From an uncultured Prevotellaceae bacterium (GTDB lineage Bacteria > Bacteroidota > Bacteroidia > Bacteroidales > Bacteroidaceae): 64,000 nucleotides of DNA. Within the stretch, counting starts at the first letter, position 1. The number at the start of each line of letters is the position of its first letter. The stretch is taken from the NCBI GenBank assembly GCA_947176535.1, contig CAMWQU010000002.1, positions 99,793 through 163,792 of the forward strand. Direction: 5' to 3'. Below, in pieces: positions 27,401-35,706 of the stretch. The translations under genes were made by a program, and so were the position numbers. A model generated the notes under the pieces. That model worked only from the letters and a program-made list of their open reading frames with translations. It did not search any database and was not told the origin of the DNA.

Positions 27401-27495
27401 TCGGTACATTCTCCTCGATGTTCGTGGCCGCTCCCGTTGCCTATCTCGTGATGACGGGCCGCAAGATTAACGAAGAAGAAGAGAACAAGCAGTAA
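24424..27495 (+). CDS. secDF: Fused protein translocase subunit SecDF
   Basis: Single-chain SecD plus SecF of 1023 residues, which uses the proton gradient to help proteins leave SecYEG. The SecD half has the N-terminal helix, large periplasmic P1 domain and helices with GMVLTLGMAVDANVLIYERTKEEM. The SecF half begins about 700 and repeats the pattern in TAIGYSVNDKVVVFDRIREN. The conserved Asp of each half is present. An acidic, low-complexity stretch (about 260-300, rich in Glu, Thr and Ala) interrupts P1, as seen in Bacteroidota SecDF. The C-terminus is charged. Own promoter and terminator. Confidence 0.97.
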   Translation: MQNKGFVTLIAVLLTLICLFYMSFSWVAGYYDNKAEAIAAAEGPEAGQNYLDTIQNKKVYANVWTLKQCREMGLGLGLDLKGGMNVILEVSVSDVVKALSDHKELTNTNFAQAVEAAQKAATKGEGDFISLFINEYKQLAPDSPLAELFATQQLRDKVNSKSTDAQVEKVLRQEVKAAIANSYNVLRTRIDRFGVVQPNIQALEGQEGRIMVEMPGVKEPERVRKLLQGSANLEFWETYNAEEIVPALYDLDARLAAANVGAEKDTATVAVAEEQTEEVADSTKTEANANLAAVIGNDKTTEADGADREKVLREHPLLARLQPQAAQGCVVGIAHKRDLDAISALFETPEAKATLPGDLRLKWGVKGINDDAAADLYYLYAIRVTERDGRAPMEGDVITDASDEFDQNGRPCVSMKMNIDGARRWAQLTKLNVNRCIAIVLDDNVYSAPNVMNEITGGNSQITGNFTPEDTKDLANVLQSGKMPAPAHIVSEEIVGPTLGAESIQMGIASAILAFIILMFYMIAMYGFIPGMVANCALLFNLFFTVGILTSFQAALTMSGIAGMVLTLGMAVDANVLIYERTKEEMKAGKRIREALNAGYSNAFSAIFDSNLTTIITGIILYYFGTGPIRGFATTLIIGVLVSFFTAVFLTRAFYTTAMEHEWKWLNKQTFKTRMGNFLSFKDPKFKFMSNYKKSFAIFGTLAVISIAAVFFGSSIHNKLGFDQSIDFTGGRNFVVTFDKQVQPEEVRGLLTNAFPESNTTAIAIGTDGQTIRISTNYRIDEEGIEVDSEIEQTLFRTLQEAGLLAGDLELETFINRDVRDGGSIISSQKVGPSVAEDITNGAIKAVCLAFVAIFLYILLRFRNWAFSVGAIVALMSDIIVILGAYAILPAFDLPFSLEIDQTFIGAILTAIGYSVNDKVVVFDRIRENLGLYPKRDRLRLFNDSLNTTLNRTVNTSVSTFIVLIVIFGIGLAFKGAGSIISFSFAMILGVVFGTFSSMFVAAPVAYLVMTGRKINEEEENKQ

Positions 27496-27538
27496 GCAGG
27501 AAGGTTCCCTGACAGAACCTTTCAGACCATAGAAAACG

Positions 27539-27571
27539 AGGCATGCTTCCGGGTCATCCGGGAGCATGCCT
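27539..27571 (+). terminator. Rho-independent terminator after secDF
   Basis: 14-bp stem AGGCATGCTTCCGG / CCGGGAGCATGCCT (one G-T pair), 5-nt loop, followed by TTATTTTTGT. Confidence 0.88.
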
Positions 27572-27627
27572 TATTTTTGTCCCTCACCGTCCGACAGCGG
27601 CCGGGAACCACACTCCACATACTAATA

Positions 27628-27775
27628 AGGAACGCGCATACGCGTGCACGGGCGCGCACGTTGGGCAGGACGGGGCGCAGTCCATAGCGGGACGGAGGCG
27701 AATCCATACTATTGTCGGGCCTCCATCCTGCTATGGACTCAGACCCGTCCTCGGCGGCCCCGAACGGGAGAGCCT
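27628..27775. repeat. Dispersed GC-rich palindromic repeat, copy B
   Basis: A long hairpin: 27679-27699 pairs with 27719-27739 over 21 positions with two G-T or mismatch sites; the cores are AGTCCATAGCGGGACGG and ATCCTGCTATGGACT. The left flank is an alternating purine-pyrimidine tract (CGCGCATACGCGTGCAC) also seen next to copy D. It fills most of the 425-bp gap between secDF and the outer-membrane protein gene; the rest of the gap shows nothing else I can name. Confidence 0.82.
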
Positions 27776-27921
27776 CAACGGGAGGAGTCGTTTTTTCCAT
27801 GTTTTTACCGTCCGAAGATAGCTTTTTATCCGCAATAGGCGGAAATATCTTGCAAGGGCGATTAAACTAAACGCGCGGAAAGACGTCTTATAAATCGTGT
27901 GTAAGCAAAGAAGTACAGAAA

Positions 27922-30900
27922 ATGAATAAACGTGTATTAGTAAGTTTCTCACTGCTGCTCCTCTCTCTGGCGGTCATGGCCCAGAAAGCGACAGTGACGG
28001 GAACCGTCATGGACGGAGGAATGAAAGAACCCTTGCCGGGAGCGGCCGTGGTGTTGCTCAACCCCAAGGACAGTACGCAGGTGACCGGCGTCGTGTCGGA
28101 CGTGAACGGACGGGTGAGCCTGCCCGTGCAAAAGTATGGCAGCTACCTGCTGCGTGTCTCCTACATGGGATACATCACGCAGTGGAAAAGCGTCACGCTG
28201 AGCAAAAGTCAGAAAACCATCGACATCGGAACCGTCGTACTCGCCGAGGACGCAAAGATGATGAAAGAGGCGCAGGTGACGGCCCAACTGGCTCAAGTGG
28301 AAATGAAGGAAGACACTTTCGTCTACAACGCCGGGGCCTACCGTCTGCCCGAAGGCTCTGCCCTGGAGGAGCTCGTGCGGAAACTGCCGGGAGCGGAGGT
28401 GGACGAGGACGGCACCATCAAGATAAACGGCAAGACGGTGAGCAAAATCATGGTGGGCGGAAAGGAGTTCTTCAACAACGACACCAAGATGGCCATGAAG
28501 AACATACCGACGAAGATGGTGGAGAAACTGAAGGCCTACGACAGGAAAAGTGATTACAGCCGCATTACGGGCATCGACGACGGCGAAGAGGAGACGGTGC
28601 TTGACCTGACGGTGAAGAAAGGCATGAAGGAGGGTTGGCTCATCAATGCCGACCTCGGCTACGGCACGGAAGACCGGTACACGGGTAAACTGAACATCAG
28701 CCGCTTCACGGATCACATGCAATTTGCGTTCATCGGAAGCCGCAACAACGTGAACGACAATTCCTTCCCCGGCGGCGGAGGCCGATGGAGAGGAAACGGC
28801 AATCAGGGCATCACGACAAGCGACATGTACGGCATCAACTTTGCCTGGGACAACGGATTGCCCGACTACACGAAGGGCCTGCTGAAAGTCGGAGGAAACG
28901 TCCGTTACAGTGGCAAAAACAGCGACTCACAAACGCAGACGAACAGTCAGACGTTCCTCAACAGCACCATGTCTACGTTCCAGAACTCCGTGAACCAGTC
29001 CATCAACAAGAATCAGAACGTGAATGCCAACTTCCGTCTGGAGTGGTTGCCCGACTCCATGACCAACCTGATGTTCCGCCCCAACTTCTCCCGTTCGTGG
29101 TCGAACGGCCACGGGGACAGAACCAGTGTCACGTTCAACGAAGACCCCTACACGTACTTCACAGACCCGCTTTCGCAGTACAATCTGGAGGAGAACACCA
29201 CCGTGCGCGAGCAGATAACGGTGAACGACAACATCAGAGGGTCGAAGAGCGAAGGCAACTCCACCAATGTGGACGGCGATATGCAAATCAACCGCCGCTT
29301 GAACAAGCCGGGACGCAACATCACGCTGAACGCCGGAGCGCGCTACTCTAATTCGGAAAACACCTCGTGGAGCCTCTCCCGAATCAATTACTATCAGCAA
29401 AACCGGAACGACTTCACCAATCAGTACAACCTCTCCCCCTCTGTCAGCTACAATGCCCAGGGACGCCTCTCGTACACAGAGCCTATCACGAAAAATCTGA
29501 ACCTGCAAGCCAGCTATCAGATGCAGTACCGATACTCCGACAGCGACCGGTCGATGTACAGCATCGACTCGCTCCTCAGCAAATATCCCGAATACTATAC
29601 GCCGGAGCAACTCTATCTGGGCTACATTCCGGGACTTGACAGTCTCGACTACATCCGGAACTTGGAGAACTCGCAGTATGCCACCTACCGGGAGTATAAC
29701 CACGAGGCAACTCTGATGGCACGCTTCAACCGGAAGTTCGAGAACGAGCAGGAGTTGCGTTTGAACGCGGGTCTCAACCTACAGCCGCAGACCACGCACA
29801 TGGACTATCTGAAGAACCACCTCGACACCACCGTCGTGCGTCATACCTTCAACTGGGCACCGCGTGTGGACTTGCGCTGGAAAATCTCAAAGACCAGTCA
29901 GTTGCGCTTACGCTACAACGCCCGCATGTCGCAACCCTCCATGACGAACCTGCTGGAGGTGGTGGACTCCAGCGACCCGCTCAACATATCCACGGGTAAC
30001 GCCGGCCTGCGCTCTTCCTGGGCCAACCGCTTCTTTGCGTTCTACAACGGCTACAACGTAGACAAACAAAGGGGATGGGGCATCAATGCAAACTACACCA
30101 ACACGAAAAACAGCATCTCCACGGCCACCATCTACGACACGCAGTCGGGTTCACGCTACACCCGGCCGATGAACATCAGCGGCAACTGGAACGCAGGCGC
30201 AGCCGTCATGTTCAACACGGCACTCGACACGGACAAACGGTTCAACCTGATGAACTTCGCCAACGTCAATTACGAAACCCACGTAGGGTATCTGAGTAGC
30301 AACTCGGACGGCTCCGCATGGGGAGACATCTACAAGGATGCGGACAAACGAATCATAGACATGGACAAAGTGTTCCGCAACGTGGACTTGCAGAAAACGA
30401 CAACCCGCAACACGACGATACATGACAACATGCGTCTGAACTACCGCCGTGACTTCCTCACCGACGGCACCTTCGAGGTCGGAGTGAACAGCGGATTCAG
30501 CTATCAGCATGCCCGCAACAAGTTGCAGACCTCGGCCAACATCGACAGTTGGACATTCAACTACGGCGGAAACCTCAACATCACCTTCCCCTGGCAAATG
30601 TCGCTGGCCACCGACATCGGACAGCAAAGCCGCAGAGGCTACGAGGACAAGGCGATGAATACCGATGAACTCATCTGGAACGCGCAACTGAGCCAAAACC
30701 TGAAGAAATGGCTCAAGGGACAGGAACTGACCGTCAGTGTACAGTGGTACGACATTCTCCGTGAGCGTTCCAACATCAGCCGTGCCATATCGGCCACGAT
30801 GCGCAGCGACACATGGACAAACGCCATCAACAGCTACGTGATGGTGCACGTCATCTACACGCTGAATCTGTTAGGCAATAAAGAGGCACGCGGACAGATG

Positions 30901-31002
30901 GGCCCGAACGCACCACGTCCCGGCGAAGGGCCGCGCGACAGAGGTGACGGCCCCCACGGTGACAGACCGCGTGGCGGCGGGCCCGGTGGCCGACCGTTCT
31001 GA
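27922..31002 (+). CDS. TonB-receptor-like outer-membrane beta-barrel protein
   Basis: Outer-membrane protein of 1026 residues. A signal peptide (MNKRVLVSFSLLLLSLAVMA) is followed by a carboxypeptidase-regulatory-like Ig domain (about 23-112: VTGTVMDGGMKEPLPGAAVVL), a plug-like segment (LPEGSALEELVRKLPGAEVDEDG) and a long barrel rich in aromatic-alternating strands (about 200-990). The C-terminal tail after the last strand is unusual: Gly, Arg, Pro and Asp-rich, ending GGPGGRPF. No SusD partner is adjacent, so it is not a classic glycan-utilisation pair; the cargo is unknown. It resembles the outer-membrane beta-barrel family common in Bacteroidales. Confidence 0.87.
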   Translation: MNKRVLVSFSLLLLSLAVMAQKATVTGTVMDGGMKEPLPGAAVVLLNPKDSTQVTGVVSDVNGRVSLPVQKYGSYLLRVSYMGYITQWKSVTLSKSQKTIDIGTVVLAEDAKMMKEAQVTAQLAQVEMKEDTFVYNAGAYRLPEGSALEELVRKLPGAEVDEDGTIKINGKTVSKIMVGGKEFFNNDTKMAMKNIPTKMVEKLKAYDRKSDYSRITGIDDGEEETVLDLTVKKGMKEGWLINADLGYGTEDRYTGKLNISRFTDHMQFAFIGSRNNVNDNSFPGGGGRWRGNGNQGITTSDMYGINFAWDNGLPDYTKGLLKVGGNVRYSGKNSDSQTQTNSQTFLNSTMSTFQNSVNQSINKNQNVNANFRLEWLPDSMTNLMFRPNFSRSWSNGHGDRTSVTFNEDPYTYFTDPLSQYNLEENTTVREQITVNDNIRGSKSEGNSTNVDGDMQINRRLNKPGRNITLNAGARYSNSENTSWSLSRINYYQQNRNDFTNQYNLSPSVSYNAQGRLSYTEPITKNLNLQASYQMQYRYSDSDRSMYSIDSLLSKYPEYYTPEQLYLGYIPGLDSLDYIRNLENSQYATYREYNHEATLMARFNRKFENEQELRLNAGLNLQPQTTHMDYLKNHLDTTVVRHTFNWAPRVDLRWKISKTSQLRLRYNARMSQPSMTNLLEVVDSSDPLNISTGNAGLRSSWANRFFAFYNGYNVDKQRGWGINANYTNTKNSISTATIYDTQSGSRYTRPMNISGNWNAGAAVMFNTALDTDKRFNLMNFANVNYETHVGYLSSNSDGSAWGDIYKDADKRIIDMDKVFRNVDLQKTTTRNTTIHDNMRLNYRRDFLTDGTFEVGVNSGFSYQHARNKLQTSANIDSWTFNYGGNLNITFPWQMSLATDIGQQSRRGYEDKAMNTDELIWNAQLSQNLKKWLKGQELTVSVQWYDILRERSNISRAISATMRSDTWTNAINSYVMVHVIYTLNLLGNKEARGQMGPNAPRPGEGPRDRGDGPHGDRPRGGGPGGRPF

Positions 31003-31018
31003 AAGGCGCGGTTGCCTT

Positions 31019-31549
31019 TTACTGAAAAAATGAGAAATTCACACTGCCGTACTGGCGGTGTTCTACGAAACGGGGATGATTCTGGAAGTCATCCCTTTTT
31101 CCATGCTCCAAGACAAAAACACCGCCGGGCAACAACAGGTCGTGTTCGAGCACAATGTCGGGAATGTCGGGGATATTGGGCAGGATGTAGGGAGGATCGG
31201 CAAAGATGAAATCGAACTTCTCTCGTGCCTTGCTCAGGAAACGGAAAGCGTCGGCCCGTATGGGCAGTGCATTCTTGTCGCCTAAGCGATAAAGAAATTC
31301 CTCGATGACACGATAGTGGAAAGCATCCCTCTCCACACATATCACACGACTGCAACCGCGCGAAAGCAGTTCCAGCGTGATGCTTCCCGTGCCGGCAAAC
31401 AGGTCAAGTGCGCGGGCTCCGTCGAAGTCGATATACCCGTTCAGCACGTTAAACAGATTCTCTTTGGCAAAGTCCGTCGTGGGACGTGCCTTGAAAGAAC
31501 GGGGCACCTCGAAGTGCCGTCCCTTGTATTTTCCGGTGATTATACGCAT
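31019..31549 (-). CDS. rsmD: 16S rRNA (guanine966-N2)-methyltransferase RsmD
   Basis: SAM-dependent methylation of 16S rRNA in 30S assembly. The N-terminus MRIITGKYKGRHFEVP is characteristic. Motif I is ALDLFAGTGSITLELLSRG, and the catalytic motif IV is FADPPYILPN. At 176 residues it is the usual size. It overlaps the DUF3822 gene by 10 bp, a pairing typical of Bacteroidota, and is convergent with the outer-membrane barrel gene 16 bp away. Confidence 0.93.
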   Translation of the reverse strand: MRIITGKYKGRHFEVPRSFKARPTTDFAKENLFNVLNGYIDFDGARALDLFAGTGSITLELLSRGCSRVICVERDAFHYRVIEEFLYRLGDKNALPIRADAFRFLSKAREKFDFIFADPPYILPNIPDIPDIVLEHDLLLPGGVFVLEHGKRDDFQNHPRFVEHRQYGSVNFSFFQ

Positions 31550-32250
31550 TTGACGTTACTTATGTAGCGTTTCAGTTCCTTTTCCAGTTCGTGATTCTTG
31601 CCAATTATCATGCACGTGTCCTTGGTCTGTTTCATCCCCAACTGCTTCCACACGTAGAGCAGATAATAGAGCTGATTGTTCGTATCTCCGGCTTCGAAAG
31701 AGTTGGCAAACTGCAACTTCCCGTCCCTGTACGTAAAGAGAAACAACTGGCGTCCGTTCGAGTGTGCATAGAGTCGCTGCTGCTCGTCCGGATTGCGCTT
31801 GTCATAAACCAGCATCTTGTTCATCAACTGGCCGAAGTAGCTGTGAATGGACGCGTGCGGATAATGATGCTGAATGAGTTTCTCCAGTTCGACATCCAGC
31901 ACAAACACCTCTATCACTTCCAGTTCGGGCAACATCTCGTAGTGCATATTCATGCCCTGCAGACTGTCCTCGCCAAACGTAAGCCGGTACAAGGCCTGCG
32001 CCTCCTCGCTGCGGAACTCGTCAAGCGGGATGCGTGTGGAGGGATAATCGGCATAGACGTTCACTTCGTCGTAGTTCGGCTGCAACAGCGCATTCGTCTT
32101 GAATGCAGTTTCCAGGGCCTGCTTCAGCGATTCCCCCTCCTTGGCCGTCACTTCCTTCCGGCTCTGCGGAGTGTAAAAAGAAAATCCATCCGAAAAGATC
32201 CGGATGGATAATTCTTGTGTGGTCAGTCGTTTATTCCCAGTTCCCAGCAT
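31540..32250 (-). CDS. DUF3822 family protein
   Basis: A 236-residue soluble protein matching the DUF3822 family, found next to rsmD throughout Bacteroidota. It begins LTTQELSIRIFSDGFSFYTP and has a conserved-looking middle with MLPELEVIEVFVLDVELEKLIQ. The fold is probably actin/ASKHA-like, by recall of the family, and its function is unknown. The chosen ATG (32250) overlaps the preceding gene by 20 bp, and the frame then overlaps rsmD by 10 bp, so the three genes are probably one transcript. Confidence 0.8.
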   Translation of the reverse strand: MLGTGNKRLTTQELSIRIFSDGFSFYTPQSRKEVTAKEGESLKQALETAFKTNALLQPNYDEVNVYADYPSTRIPLDEFRSEEAQALYRLTFGEDSLQGMNMHYEMLPELEVIEVFVLDVELEKLIQHHYPHASIHSYFGQLMNKMLVYDKRNPDEQQRLYAHSNGRQLFLFTYRDGKLQFANSFEAGDTNNQLYYLLYVWKQLGMKQTKDTCMIIGKNHELEKELKRYISNVKCV

Positions 32251-32935
32251 TGTTGTTCCAGTTCAGACCGGCTTCACCAATCTTCAGACCGGCATAGTTA
32301 CCCATCTCCTCTGCCTTCTGTCTCAGGCTACTGGCCTCACGGCTCCATTGTTTATTATCGCCTACAAGGAACGTTTCAAACTCGGCACCACACTCCATTA
32401 CAGGAATGATGGCGTCAGACTTCGTCTTAATCCATACGGCAATCAGGTCGAACTTCTTTTTCTCACCGTCCTTGGCGTCAGAATGAGGAATGTAGCAAAG
32501 TTCGTCCGGATTGAAGTTCTCACCGAAGAGGGAATCGATGAGCGAAACCCACGTCGTGTCACGACGGAAGCCCTGCAGACCGTTGGCAGCGATTTCGGCA
32601 GCGTTACCGCGTGCGACAATGGCAGCAGCCTTGCTCTCTGTCAGGCCCTTTTCCATCTGTGCCTCGGTAAGAACGCCCTGCTTGACAACGGTGGGCAGTT
32701 TAGCCTCTTTCACCCACAGAATCAGGCTGTCCCAATCACCGCAGAAGCCCACGTCGGGATGCTGTTCCTTGTAAGCGTTTTCTGCATTACGAATCTCAAT
32801 CAGACGTGCTTTCACGTCCGTCTCGCGCTGTTTAACTTCTGCGTCAAAGTTCTGTTTATCGGCTATAGTAGCATAACAAATGTACAACATTGCCAATGCA
32901 GCGATACCCAAAACCACATTAATTAGCTTTCTCAT
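32231..32935 (-). CDS. Conserved membrane-anchored protein of unknown function
   Basis: I do not recognise a named family. The 234-residue product starts with one hydrophobic segment (LINVVLGIAALAMLYICYA, about 4-22), then a heptad-like charged helix (about 25-60, NFDAEVKQRETDVKARLIEIRNAENAYKEQ), then a globular part with WDSLILWVKEAKLPTVVKQG. That start and helix resemble pilin-like or bitopic envelope proteins, with the bulk outside the cytoplasm. It heads the unit with DUF3822 and rsmD. A -7-like TATTTTTG (32980-32973) lies 38 bp upstream. Confidence 0.6.
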   Translation of the reverse strand: MRKLINVVLGIAALAMLYICYATIADKQNFDAEVKQRETDVKARLIEIRNAENAYKEQHPDVGFCGDWDSLILWVKEAKLPTVVKQGVLTEAQMEKGLTESKAAAIVARGNAAEIAANGLQGFRRDTTWVSLIDSLFGENFNPDELCYIPHSDAKDGEKKKFDLIAVWIKTKSDAIIPVMECGAEFETFLVGDNKQWSREASSLRQKAEEMGNYAGLKIGEAGLNWNNNAGNWE

Positions 32936-33059
32936 GATGTTTATTTAGAATTTTATTTGTAATTTCGTCTTGCAAAAATAACAAGAATAAATGGAATAAC
33001 CCACAAAAACTTTCCTTTTTTCTACGGAAAGGGGTATTTTTAGTTCTAATTATATTCGG

Positions 33060-34511
33060 ATGTCTGTAAAAAGCGATTTAACCGGCCTGATACTCGATCA
33101 ATTTGCCCACACGCCAACGCCGGAGCAACAGCAGGCGGTGGAAGCGTGGTGCGACTTCCTGCTTTCGACGAACCGCGACGAGATTTTCCTCTTCAAGGGC
33201 TATGCCGGAACGGGCAAAACCACTCTTCTCGGTGCCCTCGTGCGTGCATTGGCACGCCTCCGGCGGCCGGTGGTGCTACTGGCCCCTACGGGACGCGCCG
33301 CCAAAGTCTTTTCCTCTCACTCCGGCCATCCGGCCTACACGATTCACAAGAAAATATACCGGCAGAAAACGTTTTCGGCAGAGATGGTCGATTTTCAGTC
33401 GGACGTCAATCCCCACCGCCACACGCTCTTCATCGTCGATGAAGCCTCGATGATTAGCAACGAGGGCATTTCCGGCCGCGTGTTCGGGAGCGGTCGGCTG
33501 CTCGACGACCTGATTCACTACGTCTATGCCGGCGAGGGCTGCCGGCTGATGCTGGTGGGCGATGCGGCCCAGTTGCCTCCGGTCGGCGAGACGCTGAGTC
33601 CGGCCCTCAGCCCCGACGACCTCTCAGGCTACGGACTGGAGGTCAGGGAAGCCACGCTTACGGATGTTCTGCGTCAGGTCTCGGACTCCGGCATCCTGTG
33701 GAACGCAACGATGCTCCGGAGGCTGATAAATTCCGATGAAATGGACTGTTTTCCCCGATTCCGGGTTCAGGGATTCCCGGACGTAAACGTGCTGCCCGGT
33801 GGCGAACTGGCCGAGCAACTGGAGGACAGCTACAGCCGCTACGGCATCGACCAGACCATCGTCATCACGCGCAGCAACAAGCATGCCAACCTGTTCAACA
33901 ACGGCATCCGCGGGCGCATCCTGCAATACGAGGAGGAACTCACCTCCGGAGACCGGCTCATCGTGGTGAGGAACAACTACTTCTGGCTCTGCCAAGGAGA
34001 CGAGGAGGAGGACGACAGGAAGCAGGAGCACACGGACTTCATAGCCAACGGCGATGTCTGCGTGGTGCGGCGGTTCCGCAACGAGCGCACGCTCTACGGA
34101 TTCCGCTTTGCCGATGCCACGCTCCGCTTCCCCGATTTCGACGATATGGAACAGGACGTCACCATCCTGCTCGACACCTTGCAAAGCGAGGCCCCGGCCC
34201 TGACTTCGGAACAGCAGCGGCTGCTCTTTGAGCGTGTCTGCGCGGACTACCCCGAAATCAGGAACCGGCGCGACCTGATAAAGAAAATCAAACAAGACCC
34301 TTATTTCAATGCCCTGCAAGTGAAATACGCCTATGCCGTCACCTGCCACAAGGCCCAGGGCGGACAGTGGGAACGTGTCTTCGTCGATCAGGGCTACGTC
34401 ACCCGCGACATGCTCACGCCCGACTACTTCCGCTGGCTCTATACGGCCCTGACCCGCGCCACGGACACGGTCTACCTCATTAACTGGCCGAAGGAGCAAC
34501 TGGAGCCGTAG
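33060..34511 (+). CDS. RecD2/PIF1-like superfamily 1B DNA helicase
   Basis: ATP-dependent 5'-3' helicase of 483 residues. Walker A is GYAGTGKTT (about 47-55), Walker B is LFIVDEASMIS, motif III is MLVGDAAQLPPVG, and the C-terminal UvrD-like block is AYAVTCHKAQGGQWERVFVDQG, followed by WLYTALTRATDTVYLIN (motif VI). It lacks the N-terminal domains of full RecD2 and is closer to the short stand-alone AAA/PIF1-like helicases of Bacteroidota. Role in replication-fork or recombination repair is inferred from family. Transcribed alone; a long palindrome follows its stop. Confidence 0.88.
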   Translation: MSVKSDLTGLILDQFAHTPTPEQQQAVEAWCDFLLSTNRDEIFLFKGYAGTGKTTLLGALVRALARLRRPVVLLAPTGRAAKVFSSHSGHPAYTIHKKIYRQKTFSAEMVDFQSDVNPHRHTLFIVDEASMISNEGISGRVFGSGRLLDDLIHYVYAGEGCRLMLVGDAAQLPPVGETLSPALSPDDLSGYGLEVREATLTDVLRQVSDSGILWNATMLRRLINSDEMDCFPRFRVQGFPDVNVLPGGELAEQLEDSYSRYGIDQTIVITRSNKHANLFNNGIRGRILQYEEELTSGDRLIVVRNNYFWLCQGDEEEDDRKQEHTDFIANGDVCVVRRFRNERTLYGFRFADATLRFPDFDDMEQDVTILLDTLQSEAPALTSEQQRLLFERVCADYPEIRNRRDLIKKIKQDPYFNALQVKYAYAVTCHKAQGGQWERVFVDQGYVTRDMLTPDYFRWLYTALTRATDTVYLINWPKEQLEP

Positions 34512-34520
34512 AAGATTTGT

Positions 34521-34600
34521 TTATTCAGAGGTGAGCGGTTAATTATTCAAAGGCGACCGAATAATTAACCGCTCACCTCTGAATAATATAGTCCTCCTAT
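34521..34600. repeat. Long intergenic palindrome, copy 1 (28-bp perfect arms)
   Basis: Arms 34521-34548 and 34559-34586 are perfect inverted complements over 28 bp (outer part TTATTCAGAGGTGAGCGG), with loop AAAGGCGACC. The right flank AGTCCTCCTATGGGC recurs after copy 2. It begins 9 bp after the helicase stop and could end transcription from either side. The rest of the gap to 34789 has a short GC-rich stretch related to the flank of copy 2 and a -7-like TACCTTTG (34751-34758) ahead of mscS. Confidence 0.88.
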
Positions 34601-34788
34601 GGGCGGCCCGGCCTTGTCACGCAGGCAAACACACTTTCCGCCCGGCTTCCCGCCGAGGAAAGACGGCCTTATCCCGGTATCGCTCAAAAAAAAATCAACG
34701 GACAGCAATAAAATTTAATTCAAGCCACGGGTTAATAGGCGCATTTTTTATACCTTTGCAACGTATAATCAATATTAACGAATAAGCT

Positions 34789-35700
34789 ATGATGAATTTA
34801 TTGCAGGCAGTACCTGCGGACAGTGTACCCGTGGAGAAGACCGTGAAGGTCACCAAAGAAGTAGTGGAAGGGCTTGCCCATGGTGATGTCAGCTATTTTG
34901 CCCAGTTCCTGCAGCAATGTCTGACGTTCTGCATCGAGGCCGGGAAGACCCTGTTGGTGGCGGCCATCATTTACGTTGTGGGACGCTTTGCGGTCTCGCT
35001 CATCAACAATGTCGTGAGCAAGGCCCTCGACCGCCGCAACCTCGACCCCTCCGTAAAGACGTTCCTGAAGTCGTTTGTCAATATCCTGCTCACCGTGCTC
35101 CTGATTATTGCCGTGGTGAGCGCACTCGGCGTCAATACCACGTCGTTTGCCGCCCTGCTGGCCTCCTTCGGTGTGGCTGCCGGTATGGCACTGAGCGGCA
35201 ATCTGTCGAACTTTGCCGGCGGACTGGTTATCCTGTTGCTGAAACCCTTTAAGGTGGGCGACTACATCACGGCTCAGGGCTTCTCGGGCACGGTGGCCGA
35301 AATACAGATTTTCCACACTCTGCTGAAGACGACGGACAACAAGGTCATCTACCTGCCCAACGGCTCGCTGTCCAGCGGTTCGGTGACGAATTTCAGTCAG
35401 CAGCCCCTGCGCCGGGTAGATCTCACGGTGAGCGTGGAATACGGCCAGGACGTGGACGAGGCCCGGAATGTGCTTCTCGAACTCTTCAAGCAGGACGAGC
35501 GCATCCTGAACGAGCCGGCCGCGCCTTTCGTGGCTCTCTCGGAGATGGCGGCCAGCAGCATAGACCTCACCGTCCGTCTGTGGGTGAACGCTCCCGACTA
35601 CTGGGACGTGTTCTTCCAGACACAGGAACGCATATACGCGGAGTTCAACAAACGAGGAATCGGATTCCCCTATCCTCATCTTACAATCAATCAAGCATAA
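34789..35700 (+). CDS. MscS-family mechanosensitive channel
   Basis: Small-conductance mechanosensitive channel, 303 residues, opening to release solutes on osmotic downshift. A short N-terminal soluble stretch is followed by three hydrophobic segments (about 48-150). The pore-lining helix 3 is in LLASFGVAAGMALSGNLSNFAGGLVILL, and the cytoplasmic beta domain begins at KPFKVGDYITAQGFSGTVAEIQIFHT. The start is the first of two adjacent ATG codons (34789); 34792-34794 is not excluded. It lies 6 bp before metG. Confidence 0.93.
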   Translation: MMNLLQAVPADSVPVEKTVKVTKEVVEGLAHGDVSYFAQFLQQCLTFCIEAGKTLLVAAIIYVVGRFAVSLINNVVSKALDRRNLDPSVKTFLKSFVNILLTVLLIIAVVSALGVNTTSFAALLASFGVAAGMALSGNLSNFAGGLVILLLKPFKVGDYITAQGFSGTVAEIQIFHTLLKTTDNKVIYLPNGSLSSGSVTNFSQQPLRRVDLTVSVEYGQDVDEARNVLLELFKQDERILNEPAAPFVALSEMAASSIDLTVRLWVNAPDYWDVFFQTQERIYAEFNKRGIGFPYPHLTINQA

Positions 35701-35706
35701 TCTATC

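Noticed and set aside
27522..27821. Short frames with motifs such as PPSRYGLRPVLP in the repeat elements
   Set aside because: They arise from the palindromic repeat itself (the same words appear in copies A, B and D) and have no start signals.
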